A DNA stretch of 64,000 nucleotides, from the NCBI RefSeq assembly GCF_900111245.1, contig NZ_FOGO01000010.1, forward strand, positions 124,001 to 188,000, in the 5' to 3' direction. Below are positions 34,420 to 42,538 of this stretch, piece by piece. The translations under genes and the position numbers were made by a program. The notes beneath the pieces were generated by a model. It was not told where the DNA came from. It worked only from the letters and a program-made list of their open reading frames with translations, and did no database searches. How positions within the stretch are numbered: position 1 is the first letter of the stretch; each line of letters opens with the position of its first letter. The DNA is from Streptomyces qinglanensis. GTDB lineage: Bacteria; Actinomycetota; Actinomycetes; Streptomycetales; Streptomycetaceae.

Positions 34420-35379
34420 TCAGAACAGCGCGCGGGCGAGGGCCGCGCGCGCGGACCCGACGCGCGGATCCTCCGGGCCGATGACCTCGAACAGCTCCAG
34501 CAGCCGCACGCGTGCCGCGTCCCGGTCCTCACCGGCCGTGCGCCGCACCGTGTCCACCAACCGGCCGAAGGAGTCCTCGACGTGACCGCCGGCCATGTCC
34601 AGATCGGCGACCCGCAACTGCGCGGCCACGTCGTCCGGACGGTCGGCGGCGTCCTTGCGGACCTGCCGGGCGTCCATGTCCTGCACCCGGGAGAGCAGTT
34701 CGGCCATCGCCAGACCGACCTTGGCCTCCACGTTCGCCGGCTCGTCCGCAAGCTTGTTGCGGTACGCCTGGATGGCACCGGGCAGATCGCCCGAGTCCAG
34801 CGCCTGCTGGGCGGCGGCCAGCACCGGGTCCTCCGGGGCCTGCGGCTCGGCCGGCTCGGCGGCGGCCTCCTCCTGGGGGACCCCCTGCAGGCCGGTGATG
34901 CCGAAGCGCTGCTCGGCGACCTGGACGAGCTGGTCCAGCGTGGCGCGGATCTGCTGCTCGGGGGCCGCCCCCTGGAACAGCGGCAGCGCCTGCCCGGCCA
35001 CCACGGCGAAGACCGCCGGGATGCCCTGGACGCCGAACTGCTGCATCAGCATCTGGTTCTGGTCGACGTCGATCTTGGCCAGCAGCAGCCGGCCCGCGTA
35101 CTCCTGGGTGAGCCGCTCCAGGAGCGGCGAGAGCTGCTTGCACGGCTCGCACCACTCCGCCCAGAAGTCGATGACGACCGGCACCTCGGCGGAGCGCTCC
35201 AGCACCTCCGCCTCGAAGTCGGCCTCCCCGACATCGAGCACCAGGCCGGCCGGCCCCGGCGGCCCGTTCCCCTCGGCGGCACGGGCTCGCCCCTGCTCCG
35301 CCTTCTGCTTGGCCTCACCGGCCGCCTTCACCGCGGCGAGGTCGACGACTCCGCTCATGGACATGTTGCGTGGCTGCAT
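34420..35379 (-). CDS. thioredoxin-TPR co-chaperone, YbbN/CnoX-like
   Basis: A 319-residue protein. The thioredoxin fold at about 50-165 has the motif FWAEWCEPCKQL with Cys77 and Cys80 and the cis-Pro of GIPAV. The C-terminal half is TPR-like helical repeats (ALDSGDLPGAIQAYRNKLADEP and similar). E. coli CnoX, with the same layout, guards substrates against oxidation and hands them to GroEL/DnaK. Both Cys are kept here, so redox activity is possible. ATG at 35379 has GGGAGAC 8 nt upstream. Divergent from a TetR gene. Confidence 0.9.
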   Translation of the reverse strand: MQPRNMSMSGVVDLAAVKAAGEAKQKAEQGRARAAEGNGPPGPAGLVLDVGEADFEAEVLERSAEVPVVIDFWAEWCEPCKQLSPLLERLTQEYAGRLLLAKIDVDQNQMLMQQFGVQGIPAVFAVVAGQALPLFQGAAPEQQIRATLDQLVQVAEQRFGITGLQGVPQEEAAAEPAEPQAPEDPVLAAAQQALDSGDLPGAIQAYRNKLADEPANVEAKVGLAMAELLSRVQDMDARQVRKDAADRPDDVAAQLRVADLDMAGGHVEDSFGRLVDTVRRTAGEDRDAARVRLLELFEVIGPEDPRVGSARAALARALF

Positions 35380-35464
35380 GAGTCCAGTCTCCCCCCTTGC
35401 CGCGGCCTCGTGTGCAGTGGTCGCCAGGTCCCCACCCGGCGTGTGATCGTCGCGGGGGTCATTC

Positions 35465-35481
35465 CGCTACGAGTCGTAGCG
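35465..35481. promoter_or_regulatory. inverted repeat CGCTACG-AGT-CGTAGCG
   Basis: Perfect 7-3-7 repeat in the ybbN/TetR divergent gap, 86 bp upstream of the thioredoxin-like gene. TAACTT follows on the plus strand. Confidence 0.4.
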
Positions 35482-35557
35482 TAACTTGTACGACCCGCGC
35501 CCCCGCAAGACACCAACGCACCGGCACGCAGTGATCCACCTCACTCTGCACCTTCCG

Positions 35558-35569
35558 TACCGATCGGTA
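35558..35569. promoter_or_regulatory. palindromic TetR operator candidate overlapping a -10 element
   Basis: TACCGATCGGTA, a perfect 12-bp palindrome, overlaps TAGGGT (35568-35573), which is spaced 6 bp from the TetR ATG at 35580. This fits autorepression of a leaderless message. Confidence 0.55.
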
Positions 35570-35579
35570 GGGTCTGCGC

Positions 35580-36284
35580 ATGGCCGTCCCCGACCCCCTG
35601 CCCTCAGCCCAGCGCCGCGGCCGTCCGCGCAGCGCCGCGGCCGACCGGGCGATCCTCGCCGCCACGCGCGCCGCGCTGGTCGAGATCGGCTGGAGCAGGC
35701 TGACGATGGGCGAGATCGCCCAGCGTGCCGGAGTCGCCAAGACCACCCTCTACCGGCGCTGGGCCGCCAAGAGCGAGCTGGTGATCGACGCGGTCGCCGT
35801 CCTCTTCGACGAACTGCGGCTGCCCGACCGGGGCTGCCTGCGCGCCGACGTGGAAGGGGTCGTGCTCTCCTTCGCGGCCCTGCTGCGCCGCCCCGAGGCC
35901 AAGACCGCGCTGATGGCCGTGCTCGCCGAGTCCACCACCGACGAGGCGCTCCGGCCCCGCATCCGCGAGGCGATCGTGGACCGTCAGAAGCGGCTGGTCC
36001 TGGACGGGCGCGCGCGGGCGCAGCAGCGCGGAGAGCTGCCTCCCGACCCGGCCGACCCCGCCGAGACCGCACGCGTCGTCGACCTGATCTTCGATGTGAT
36101 CGCCGGCGCGGTGGTGCACCGCTCGCTGGTGAGCGACTGCCCGGTGGACGAGTCATGGGCCCGGCTGTTCACCACCCTGCTGCTGGAGGGGCTGGGCGCG
36201 GTCTCACCCCCGCCGGCCCCCGGCGGCGCGGCAGCCGGCGCAGCCGCGCCGGACGGGACCGAGCCGACCGGCGGCGGCCGTTAG
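35580..36284 (+). CDS. TetR/AcrR family regulator
   Basis: A 234-residue regulator. The N-terminal helix-turn-helix is at about 25-65 (ILAATRAALVEIGWSRLTMGEIAQRAG, then VAKTTLYRRWAAKSELV). The C-terminal ligand domain has the TetR_C segment AVVHRSLVSDCPVDESWARLF, and a Pro/Ala/Gly-rich tail follows. The ATG at 35580 has no ribosome binding site and sits 6 bp after TAGGGT, so the message is likely leaderless. A palindrome overlapping this -10 is a natural autoregulatory site. Target genes may include the cupin gene downstream or the divergent thioredoxin-like gene. Confidence 0.9.
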   Translation: MAVPDPLPSAQRRGRPRSAAADRAILAATRAALVEIGWSRLTMGEIAQRAGVAKTTLYRRWAAKSELVIDAVAVLFDELRLPDRGCLRADVEGVVLSFAALLRRPEAKTALMAVLAESTTDEALRPRIREAIVDRQKRLVLDGRARAQQRGELPPDPADPAETARVVDLIFDVIAGAVVHRSLVSDCPVDESWARLFTTLLLEGLGAVSPPPAPGGAAAGAAAPDGTEPTGGGR

Positions 36285-36422
36285 CCGGCCGGCATCCGGA
36301 AGCGGCCCGCCGCGGACTGCGGGCACCACCGCGGTGCGCCTCGCGCCCGTCGGCACAAGCTGCCGGGTCCGCCTGCGGGAATTCCCCGGTGGGCGGCGGC
36401 CACGCTCTGCCACAATGCGGCG

Positions 36423-36905
36423 GTGACCGCACAGGAAGCACCGCAGACCCTCCCCGCACCGCTGCTCCGCGGCCCTCAGGAGGGAGAGACGATCGATGTG
36501 GCCGGCGTCGAGCACTTCTTCCGGCTGACGGCCGAGCACACCGAAGGGCGCCTCTCCTTCGAGGAGTTCACCCTGGCCCCGGGCGTCGTCGGGGCCAGGC
36601 CGCACGTCCACCACGGACACGACGAGTACTTCTACGTACTGGAGGGCGAGCTGACCCTCCACAACGGCGAGGGGGAGGTGACCGCGGGCCCCGGCGCCCT
36701 GCTGGCGGCCGTGCGCGGCACCCCGCACGGCTTCCGCAACGCGGGGACCCGCACGGCGCGCGCCCTGTGCCTCTACACTCCAGCCGGTTACGAGGGCTAC
36801 TTCCGCGACGTGCACGATGCGGTGGCCTCGGGCGCCGAGGTGACGGACGCGCTGCTGGCGGAGTTCCGCGGCCGCTACCGCACCACCTCCGCGGACCCGG
36901 CCTGA
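36423..36905 (+). CDS. cupin domain protein
   Basis: A 160-residue single-domain cupin. Metal motif 1 is H-V-H-H-G-H-D-E-Y-F-Y-V-L-E-G (about residues 61-75), a full G-x5-H-x-H-x3,4-E-x6-G pattern; motif 2 is GTPHGFRNAG (about 99-108) with its His. Metal ligands are complete, so dioxygenase- or isomerase-type chemistry is possible, but no substrate can be named. GTG at 36423 has CACAAT 6 bp upstream and no ribosome binding site, suggesting a leaderless start. Convergent with icmA. Confidence 0.85.
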   Translation: MTAQEAPQTLPAPLLRGPQEGETIDVAGVEHFFRLTAEHTEGRLSFEEFTLAPGVVGARPHVHHGHDEYFYVLEGELTLHNGEGEVTAGPGALLAAVRGTPHGFRNAGTRTARALCLYTPAGYEGYFRDVHDAVASGAEVTDALLAEFRGRYRTTSADPA

Positions 36906-36930
36906 GCCGCCCGGGTCCGCGGGCCCGGGA

Positions 36931-38631
36931 TCAGAAGACCGGCGGCTCGGTGTAGGTGCCCCACTCGTCCCGCAGGGCTCCGCAGATCTCCCCCAGCGTG
37001 GCCTCGGCCCGGACCGCCTCCAGCATGGGCGCGATCATGTTGCCCTCGCCCCGCGCGGCCTGCACGAGCGCGCTGAGCGCGGTGCGCACGGCGGCGTCGT
37101 CCCGCGCGGCGCGCCGGTCGGTGAGCGCCGCCACCTGCTCGCGCTCCACCTCGTGGCTGACCCGCAGGATCTCCAGGTCGCCGGTGACCGATCCGGTGTG
37201 GCAGTTGACGCCGACGACCCTCTTGTCGTTCTTCTCCAGCGCCTGCTGGTAGCGGAAGGCGGACTCGGCGATCTCGCCGGTGAACCAGCCGTCCTCGATG
37301 CCCCGCAGGATGCCGGAGGTGATCGGGCCGATCGGGTGCTGCCCGTCGGGCACGGCGCGCCGCCCCCGCTCCCGGATCTGCTCGAAGATCTTCTCGGCGT
37401 CCGCCTCGATGCGGTCCGTCAGGTCCTCGATGTACCAGGACCCGCCCAGCGGGTCGGCGACGTTGGTGACGCCGGTCTCCTCCATCAGCACCTGCTGGGT
37501 GCGCAGCGCGATCTCGGCGGCCTGTTCGCTGGGCAGCGCGAGGGTCTCGTCCAGCGCGTTGGTGTGCAGCGAGTTGGTGCCGCCCAGGATCGCCGAAAGG
37601 GCCTCCACGGCGGTGCGGACGACGTTGTTGTAGGGCTGCTGGGCGGTCAGCGAGACGCCCGCGGTCTGGGTGTGGAAGCGCAGCCACTGCGCCTTCTCGC
37701 TGGTGGCGCCGTAGACGTCGCGCATCCAGCGGGCCCAGATGCGGCGCGCCGCACGGAACTTGGCGATCTCCTCGAAGAAGTCGAGGTGGGCGTCGAAGAA
37801 GAAGGAGAGTCCGGGCGCGAAGGTGTTGACGTCCAGGCCGCGGCTGAGCCCCAGTTCGACGTAGCCGAAGCCGTCGGCCAGGGTGTAGGCGAGCTCCTGC
37901 GCCGCGGTGGCCCCGGCCTCGCGGATGTGGTAACCGGAGACCGACAGCGGCTTGTAGGCCGGGATGCCCGCCGCGCAGTGCTCCATCAGGTCGCCGATGA
38001 GCCGCAGATGGGGCTCCGGCTGGAAGAGCCACTCCTTCTGCGCGATGTACTCCTTGAAGATGTCCGTCTGCAGGGTCCCGTTCAGGACGGCCGGGTCGAC
38101 GCCCTGCCGCTCGGCGGCGACCAGGTACATGCAGAAGACGGGGACGGCGGGACCCGAGATCGTCATGGAGGTGGTGACGTCCCCCAGCGGGATGTCCCGG
38201 AAGAGGACCTCCATGTCGGCGGCGGAGTCGATGGCGACGCCGCAGTGGCCGACCTCGCCCAGCGAGCGCGGGTCGTCCGAGTCCCGCCCCATGAGCGTGG
38301 GCATGTCGAAGGCGACGGAGAGCCCGCCGCCGCCGGCCTCGAGGATCATCTTGTAACGCTCATTGGTCTGCTCGGCGTTGCCGAACCCGGCGAACTGGCG
38401 GATGGTCCAGGTCCGGCCCCGGTAGCCGGTCGGGTAGAGCCCGCGGGTGAAGGGGAACTCGCCCGGCCACCCGATGCGCTCGAAACCCGCGACGGTGTCG
38501 CCGTCCCGGGGCCCGTAGGCCGGCTCCACGGGGTCGCCGCTGAGCGTGGTGAAGTCGGCGTCCCGCTTGCGCGCGGAGTCGTAGCGCTCCTGCCAGCGGC
38601 GGCGGCCTTGTGCGATGGCGTCAGCATCCAT
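36931..38631 (-). CDS. icmA: isobutyryl-CoA mutase large subunit (methylmalonyl-CoA mutase family)
   Basis: A 566-residue catalytic TIM-barrel subunit without a B12 domain. It interconverts isobutyryl-CoA and n-butyryl-CoA together with a separate small B12-binding subunit. In methylmalonyl-CoA mutase the substrate carboxylate is held by Tyr89 and Arg207; in IcmA these are Phe80 and Gln198. Here residue 80 is Phe (RQFAGFGNAEQTN) and residue 198 is Gln (EYIAQKEW), matching IcmA exactly, as does the length. ATG at 38631 follows GAGGGT closely. The small subunit gene is not in the window. MeaB, a G-protein chaperone for this enzyme class, is encoded at 45839-46795. Confidence 0.93.
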   Translation of the reverse strand: MDADAIAQGRRRWQERYDSARKRDADFTTLSGDPVEPAYGPRDGDTVAGFERIGWPGEFPFTRGLYPTGYRGRTWTIRQFAGFGNAEQTNERYKMILEAGGGGLSVAFDMPTLMGRDSDDPRSLGEVGHCGVAIDSAADMEVLFRDIPLGDVTTSMTISGPAVPVFCMYLVAAERQGVDPAVLNGTLQTDIFKEYIAQKEWLFQPEPHLRLIGDLMEHCAAGIPAYKPLSVSGYHIREAGATAAQELAYTLADGFGYVELGLSRGLDVNTFAPGLSFFFDAHLDFFEEIAKFRAARRIWARWMRDVYGATSEKAQWLRFHTQTAGVSLTAQQPYNNVVRTAVEALSAILGGTNSLHTNALDETLALPSEQAAEIALRTQQVLMEETGVTNVADPLGGSWYIEDLTDRIEADAEKIFEQIRERGRRAVPDGQHPIGPITSGILRGIEDGWFTGEIAESAFRYQQALEKNDKRVVGVNCHTGSVTGDLEILRVSHEVEREQVAALTDRRAARDDAAVRTALSALVQAARGEGNMIAPMLEAVRAEATLGEICGALRDEWGTYTEPPVF

Positions 38632-38704
38632 ACCCTCGAATTTACTAGGACGTCCAAGTAAATGTCGATGACACAGTGCCCCGGTGTGGCCCACGCGACC
38701 CCGG

Positions 38705-38809
38705 CCGGAGGCCGGAGCCGCCGGGGCGGGAAGCGGGAGCCGCCGGGGCCGGAGGCCGGAGCCGCCGGGGCCGGAGGCCGGAGGCCGGAGCCGCCGGGGC
38801 GGGAAGCGG
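38705..38809. repeat. GC-rich composite repeat upstream of icmA
   Basis: Repeats of GGAGCCGCCGGGG combined with CCGGAGGCC and GCGGGAAGCGGG; the block GGAGCCGCCGGGGCGGGAAG occurs twice (from about 38715 and 38787). It fills the space between icmA and the DUF3817 stop at 38822. Confidence 0.85.
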
Positions 38810-38821
38810 GCCGGGCCGGGC

Positions 38822-39160
38822 TCAGGCGCCGACCGGGGCCGCCGTCCCGTCCTTGAGCAGCGGCGCGACCTCGCGGGTGACCTTGCGCTCGACGAAGAAG
38901 GCGGCAGTGGGGACGGTGCCCGCCAGCAGCACCCACAGCTGCTTGCCCAGCGGCCACTTCGCCTTCTGGCCCAGATCGAAGGCGAAGATCAGGTACAGGA
39001 TGTAGAGCCAGCCGTGCGCGATCCCGACCACACTGGTGAAGCCGTCGGCGCCGTCCATACCCAGCAGGTACTTGCCGATCACACCGAGCGTCAGCAGGAC
39101 GAGGAGCACAGCGGTGACGTACGCCATGACGCGGTAGCGGGTCAGCACGCTTTGTTTCAT
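38822..39160 (-). CDS. DUF3817 membrane protein, copy 1
   Basis: A 112-residue protein with three hydrophobic helices (about 10-30, 42-64 and 72-92). It has the DUF3817 pattern: a first helix ending in Lys-Tyr-Leu-Leu-Gly, the G-x-x-H-G-W-L-Y-I-L-Y segment of helix 2, and PTAAFFVERKV in helix 3. ATG at 39160 lacks a clear ribosome binding site. A second DUF3817 gene lies at 42535-42930. The family's role is unknown. It is downstream of a MarR gene in the same direction. Confidence 0.85.
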   Translation of the reverse strand: MKQSVLTRYRVMAYVTAVLLVLLTLGVIGKYLLGMDGADGFTSVVGIAHGWLYILYLIFAFDLGQKAKWPLGKQLWVLLAGTVPTAAFFVERKVTREVAPLLKDGTAAPVGA

Positions 39161-39263
39161 GGAAACGAGCGTAACCGCCGCTCCCGCGCGCCCCGCCACC
39201 GCCCTGGACGCTGCCCCCGGTCCCCCGGCGGACGCCTCCTGCCGCCCTTCGGGCGGATCCGGC

Positions 39264-39782
39264 TCAGTGCCCGGGCTCCTCGGGGAAGTCCCCGGCGGCC
39301 ACCCGCAGCGGGCGCAGCAGGGCGAAGATGTCGCCGAGCTGCCCGACGTCGTAGGCGCCGAGGCCGAAGTCCATGGCCATCAGGTCCTCGGTGGCCGCGT
39401 CGCACACCTCGCGGCCCTTGTCGGTGATCGCCGCGAGGGTGCCGCGGCCGTCGTCGGGATTGGGCCGCTTCTCCACGAAGCCCGCCGCCTGCAGCCGGTC
39501 CACGGTGTTGGTCACCGACGTCGGATGCACCATCAGCCGTTCGCCGATCTTCGACATCGGCAGCTCGCCCTTCCTCGAGAAGGTCAGCAGCACCAGGGCC
39601 TCGTACCGCGCGAACGTCAGCCCGTAGGGCTTGACCACCGCGTCGACCTCGGACAGCAGGATCTGGTGAGCGCGCATGATCGAAGTGATCGCGGCCATGG
39701 ACGGGACCGAGCCCCATCGCTGCTTCCAGTGCTCATCGGCACGGGCGATCGGGTCGAACGTCAGACTGAGCGGCTTGGGCAC
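39264..39782 (-). CDS. MarR family regulator
   Basis: A 172-residue regulator with the MarR winged helix: FARYEALVLLTFSRKGELPMSKIGERLMVHPTSVTNTVDRLQAAGFVEKR, followed by the wing DDGRGTLAAITDKG. The GTG start at 39782 lies one base after the MFS stop codon, so the genes are probably co-transcribed. A TAGGGT at 39789-39794 (minus strand), 6 bp from the GTG, also offers an internal leaderless promoter. The ligand is unknown; the MFS pump is an obvious target. Confidence 0.9.
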   Translation of the reverse strand: MPKPLSLTFDPIARADEHWKQRWGSVPSMAAITSIMRAHQILLSEVDAVVKPYGLTFARYEALVLLTFSRKGELPMSKIGERLMVHPTSVTNTVDRLQAAGFVEKRPNPDDGRGTLAAITDKGREVCDAATEDLMAMDFGLGAYDVGQLGDIFALLRPLRVAAGDFPEEPGH

Positions 39783-39783
39783 C

Positions 39784-41127
39784 CTACGACCCTACCGGCC
39801 GGTCATGTACCGGCTGAAGTCGTCTCACCCTCCGGGCGTTCCACATCACGCACCCGGTGCCCACGGCACCGGTCAGCGCGATGACGGTGTGCGCCGGCAC
39901 GGCCTCGGCCAGTGCTCCGCCCAGCGCCATCCCCAGCCCCTGGGAGCTCATCAGGCCCGCCGTCATCAGCGTCAGGGCCCGGCCCCGCAGCTCCTCGGGG
40001 GCCGCGTCGAAGAACCACCGGTCCAGGCCCAGGGTGTAGCCCAGGCCCGCGCCCGAGAGGCACAGCGCGGCCAGTGCCAGCGGCAGCCCCGGGCGCAGGA
40101 CGAAGACGAGCAGCGGGAGCAGCAGCGTGGCGGCGAGCGGCAGGACCAGCCGCTCGCGGGCCGCCGGGGACAGCAGCGAACCGACGGCCAGCTCGCCCGC
40201 CACGCTGCCCACGGGCGCCGCGGCCAGCAGCACACCCACCCCGACGGGCCCGGCCCCCAGCGCGTCGGCGTACGGCGCGGCCAGCCCCTCGGGGACGACG
40301 GCGAACAGCGGCGGCAGCCAGCACAGCAGCAGCAGCGCCCGCACCCGCGGATCGGCCAGCAGCCGGCGGGTGCCGCCGCGGGTGTGTGCGGCCGCGCGCA
40401 CCAGCGCCGGCCGCAGCCGGGTGCCGGTCTGCAGGATCAGCGCCGACCCCAGGAACCCGGCGACGGTGAGGACCAGCGCCGTGCGCGGCGCGATGACGAC
40501 CAGCAGCAGCCCGGTCGCCGCGTTGCCGACGATCAGGGCGCTCTGCGCGACGACCCGCAGCAGCGACCGGCCGAGCACGAACGCGTCCTGGCCCGGCAGG
40601 ATGGCGCCCAGGCTGGCGGCCCGCACCCCGGTGAACAGCGGCTGCACGAAGGCGGCCGCGGCCCGCAGCGCGAGCAGCAGCGCGACCTGCGCCCCCGGCA
40701 GCAGCATCGCGGCGACGCAGGCCGCGCTGAACACGTCGCAGCCGACCAGTACCCGGCGGGCGCTGAACCGGTCCGCCACCGAGGCCAGCGCGGCCCCGCC
40801 CACCGCGTTCGGCAGGAAGCCGAGTGCGAAGGTCAGGGCGCTCAGCAGCGGCGAGGAGGTCTCCGCGTAGATCATCACGGGCAGTGCGAGTCCCGCCACG
40901 ACCGTCCCCAGCAGGGAGAGCACATGCGCCGCGAACACGGCGCGGAACTCCGGCACCCGGAAGAGCCCGGCGTAGCGCGCCCGCTGCGGGACCGCGCCCG
41001 CCCGCGCGCTGTCGGTTCGCTCGCTGTCGGCGCACTCGCTGTCGGCTCGCGCGCTGTCCGCCCGCTGCGGGACCGCGTCCGCCCGCGCGCTGTCCGACGA
41101 GGTGCTCGGTTCGTTGTCCGGTGGCAT
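39784..41127 (-). CDS. MFS transporter
   Basis: A 447-residue transporter with 11-12 helices. The segment SVADRFSARRVLVGCDVFSA matches the MFS loop after helix 2. The N-terminal 45 residues are hydrophilic and repetitive: AVPQRA appears twice with Ala/Asp/Ser/Arg repeats between, reflecting a 34-bp direct repeat in the DNA (40980-41013 and 41061-41094). ATG at 41127 is used; it lacks a clear ribosome binding site. The gene ends one base before the MarR start and is divergent from an ArsR-like gene, so two regulators flank it. Probably an exporter, substrate unknown. Confidence 0.85.
   Translation of the reverse strand: MPPDNEPSTSSDSARADAVPQRADSARADSECADSERTDSARAGAVPQRARYAGLFRVPEFRAVFAAHVLSLLGTVVAGLALPVMIYAETSSPLLSALTFALGFLPNAVGGAALASVADRFSARRVLVGCDVFSAACVAAMLLPGAQVALLLALRAAAAFVQPLFTGVRAASLGAILPGQDAFVLGRSLLRVVAQSALIVGNAATGLLLVVIAPRTALVLTVAGFLGSALILQTGTRLRPALVRAAAHTRGGTRRLLADPRVRALLLLCWLPPLFAVVPEGLAAPYADALGAGPVGVGVLLAAAPVGSVAGELAVGSLLSPAARERLVLPLAATLLLPLLVFVLRPGLPLALAALCLSGAGLGYTLGLDRWFFDAAPEELRGRALTLMTAGLMSSQGLGMALGGALAEAVPAHTVIALTGAVGTGCVMWNARRVRRLQPVHDRPVGS
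39789..39794 (-). promoter_or_regulatory. candidate -10 TAGGGT for leaderless MarR message
   Basis: Lies within the last codons of the MFS gene, 6 bp before the GTG at 39782; no Shine-Dalgarno sequence is present. Confidence 0.4.
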
Positions 41128-41166
41128 GAACCGAGGCTGGACCAGGCGGCCCGCGCGGGACAGAGT

Positions 41167-41182
41167 TTCGGCTGCAGCCGAA
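41167..41182. promoter_or_regulatory. perfect palindrome TTCGGCTGCAGCCGAA
   Basis: A 16-bp perfect palindrome centred in the 102-bp gap between the divergent MFS and ArsR-like genes. A strong candidate operator for the latter. Confidence 0.6.
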
Positions 41183-41229
41183 TCGTCCGCCCTCGGCCGT
41201 ACCCGGCCGGACCCGCCCAGGGAGCACCC

Positions 41230-42288
41230 GTGCCGTTCGAGATCCGCTTCGGCCCCGCCGATCCGCTCCACTGCCGGTTCGCGCTCTCGCCGGTGTGGGA
41301 GACGCAGGCCGCCGTGCGCCTGCTCGTGCACGCCCGGGACGCCACCCCGCACCGGCACTGGGTACGGCGCGCACTGCCGCTCGCGCGCTCCCTCGCGCTG
41401 GAACCGCTGCGGGCAGTGCTGCCCCGGCGCGGCTACACCCCGGACTTCCTCTTCCCCGCACCGGCCGGGCCCGCGAGCAGCTTCGCGGAGGAGATCGGGC
41501 GGGTGCGGGCCACCGACCCGGCCCGGGCGCACGCCGAGATCGTCCGGGCGCTCGCGGACACCCCCGGCGCGGCGGAGTCCCGCACGGCGCGTGAACTGCT
41601 CGGCGATCCGGCAGGTGCGGTGGAGGCGCTGGCGGCAGCCGAGACCCGGGCGTGGGAGGCGCTCGTCGCACCGGAGTGGCCCCGGCTGCGCGCCGTGCTG
41701 GAGGCGGACATCGGCTTCCGGGCGCGGCAGCTCGCGGAGGGCGGCCTGGCCCGGGTGTTCGCGGCGCTGCACCCCCGGGTGAGCTGGCAGGACGGGACGC
41801 TGCGGGTGGACCGGCCACCCCGGCACACCCGCGCCCTCGCCGGCGGAGAGGGGGTCACGCTGGTCCCCAGCGTGTTCGTGTGGCCCACCGTGGCGGCGGG
41901 GTTCGACCCGCCCGCACCGGCCGCGCTGATGTATCCGGCACGCGGCATAGCCCGGCTGTGGGGGGCCGCGCCGGACGATCCGTCGCGCGCCCTGGCCCGG
42001 CTGCTGGGCCGCAACCGCGCCGCCGTGCTGGCCGCGCTGGCGGAGCCCGCCTCCACCAGCGCCCTGGCGGCCCGGCTGGGCCTGGCACCCTCCTCGGTCT
42101 CCGCCCACCTCGCGGCGCTGCGCGGCGCGGGGCTGCTGGCCTCGTCGCGGGCCGGCCGCCAGGTGCTCTACGGGCGGACGCCGCTGGGCCGGGCGCTGGC
42201 AGCCGGCCGGGACGAGGGCGGCTCCGCTCCGCCGGGCCCGGTCAGCTCCCGTCGAGGTACCGGTCGACCGTCGCGACCTTCGCGGTGA
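41230..42288 (+). CDS. ArsR-type winged-helix regulator with DUF5937-like N-terminal domain
   Basis: A 352-residue protein. The N-terminal 250 residues (FGPADPLHCRFALSPVWET onward) fit the helical domain found in long ArsR-like regulators of actinobacteria. The C-terminal winged helix is at about 262-330 (RAAVLAALAEPASTSALAARLG, then APSSVSAHLAALRGAGLL, then RAGRQVLYGRT). GTG at 41230 follows AGGGAG. It is divergent from the MFS gene with a perfect palindrome between. Its 3' end overlaps the convergent thiamine-binding-family gene by 47 bp. Effector unknown. Confidence 0.85.
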   Translation: MPFEIRFGPADPLHCRFALSPVWETQAAVRLLVHARDATPHRHWVRRALPLARSLALEPLRAVLPRRGYTPDFLFPAPAGPASSFAEEIGRVRATDPARAHAEIVRALADTPGAAESRTARELLGDPAGAVEALAAAETRAWEALVAPEWPRLRAVLEADIGFRARQLAEGGLARVFAALHPRVSWQDGTLRVDRPPRHTRALAGGEGVTLVPSVFVWPTVAAGFDPPAPAALMYPARGIARLWGAAPDDPSRALARLLGRNRAAVLAALAEPASTSALAARLGLAPSSVSAHLAALRGAGLLASSRAGRQVLYGRTPLGRALAAGRDEGGSAPPGPVSSRRGTGRPSRPSR

Positions 42289-42538
42289 GTCCGTCGGTGA
42301 CGCCGGGCCGGATGTCGGCCTTGAGGACGAGCGAGACCCGGGGCGCCCGCGCCTCGACCGCCGCGACCGCCTGCCGTACGACCTCCATGCACTCCTCCCA
42401 GTCGCCTTCCAACGAGGTGAACATGGCGTCGGTCCGGTGCGGCAGCCCGGACGCGCGGACCACCCGCACGGCGTCGGCGACGTACTCGCCCACGTCCTCG
42501 CCGACCCCCAGCGGCGTGACGGAGAAGGCGACGATCAC
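42242..42538 (-). CDS. MTH1187/YkoF-type thiamine-binding family protein
   Basis: A 98-residue protein of the small ferredoxin-like fold family. The start is VIVAFSVTPLGVGEDVGEYVADAV, and TDAMFTSLEGDWEECMEVVRQAV follows at about 42-64. Members bind thiamine-related ligands or are of unknown use. GTG at 42538 overlaps the stop of the upstream DUF3817 gene (GTGA), so translation is coupled. Its last 47 bp overlap the end of the ArsR-like gene on the other strand. No thi gene is nearby to support a thiamine role. Confidence 0.8.
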   Translation of the reverse strand: MIVAFSVTPLGVGEDVGEYVADAVRVVRASGLPHRTDAMFTSLEGDWEECMEVVRQAVAAVEARAPRVSLVLKADIRPGVTDGLTAKVATVDRYLDGS

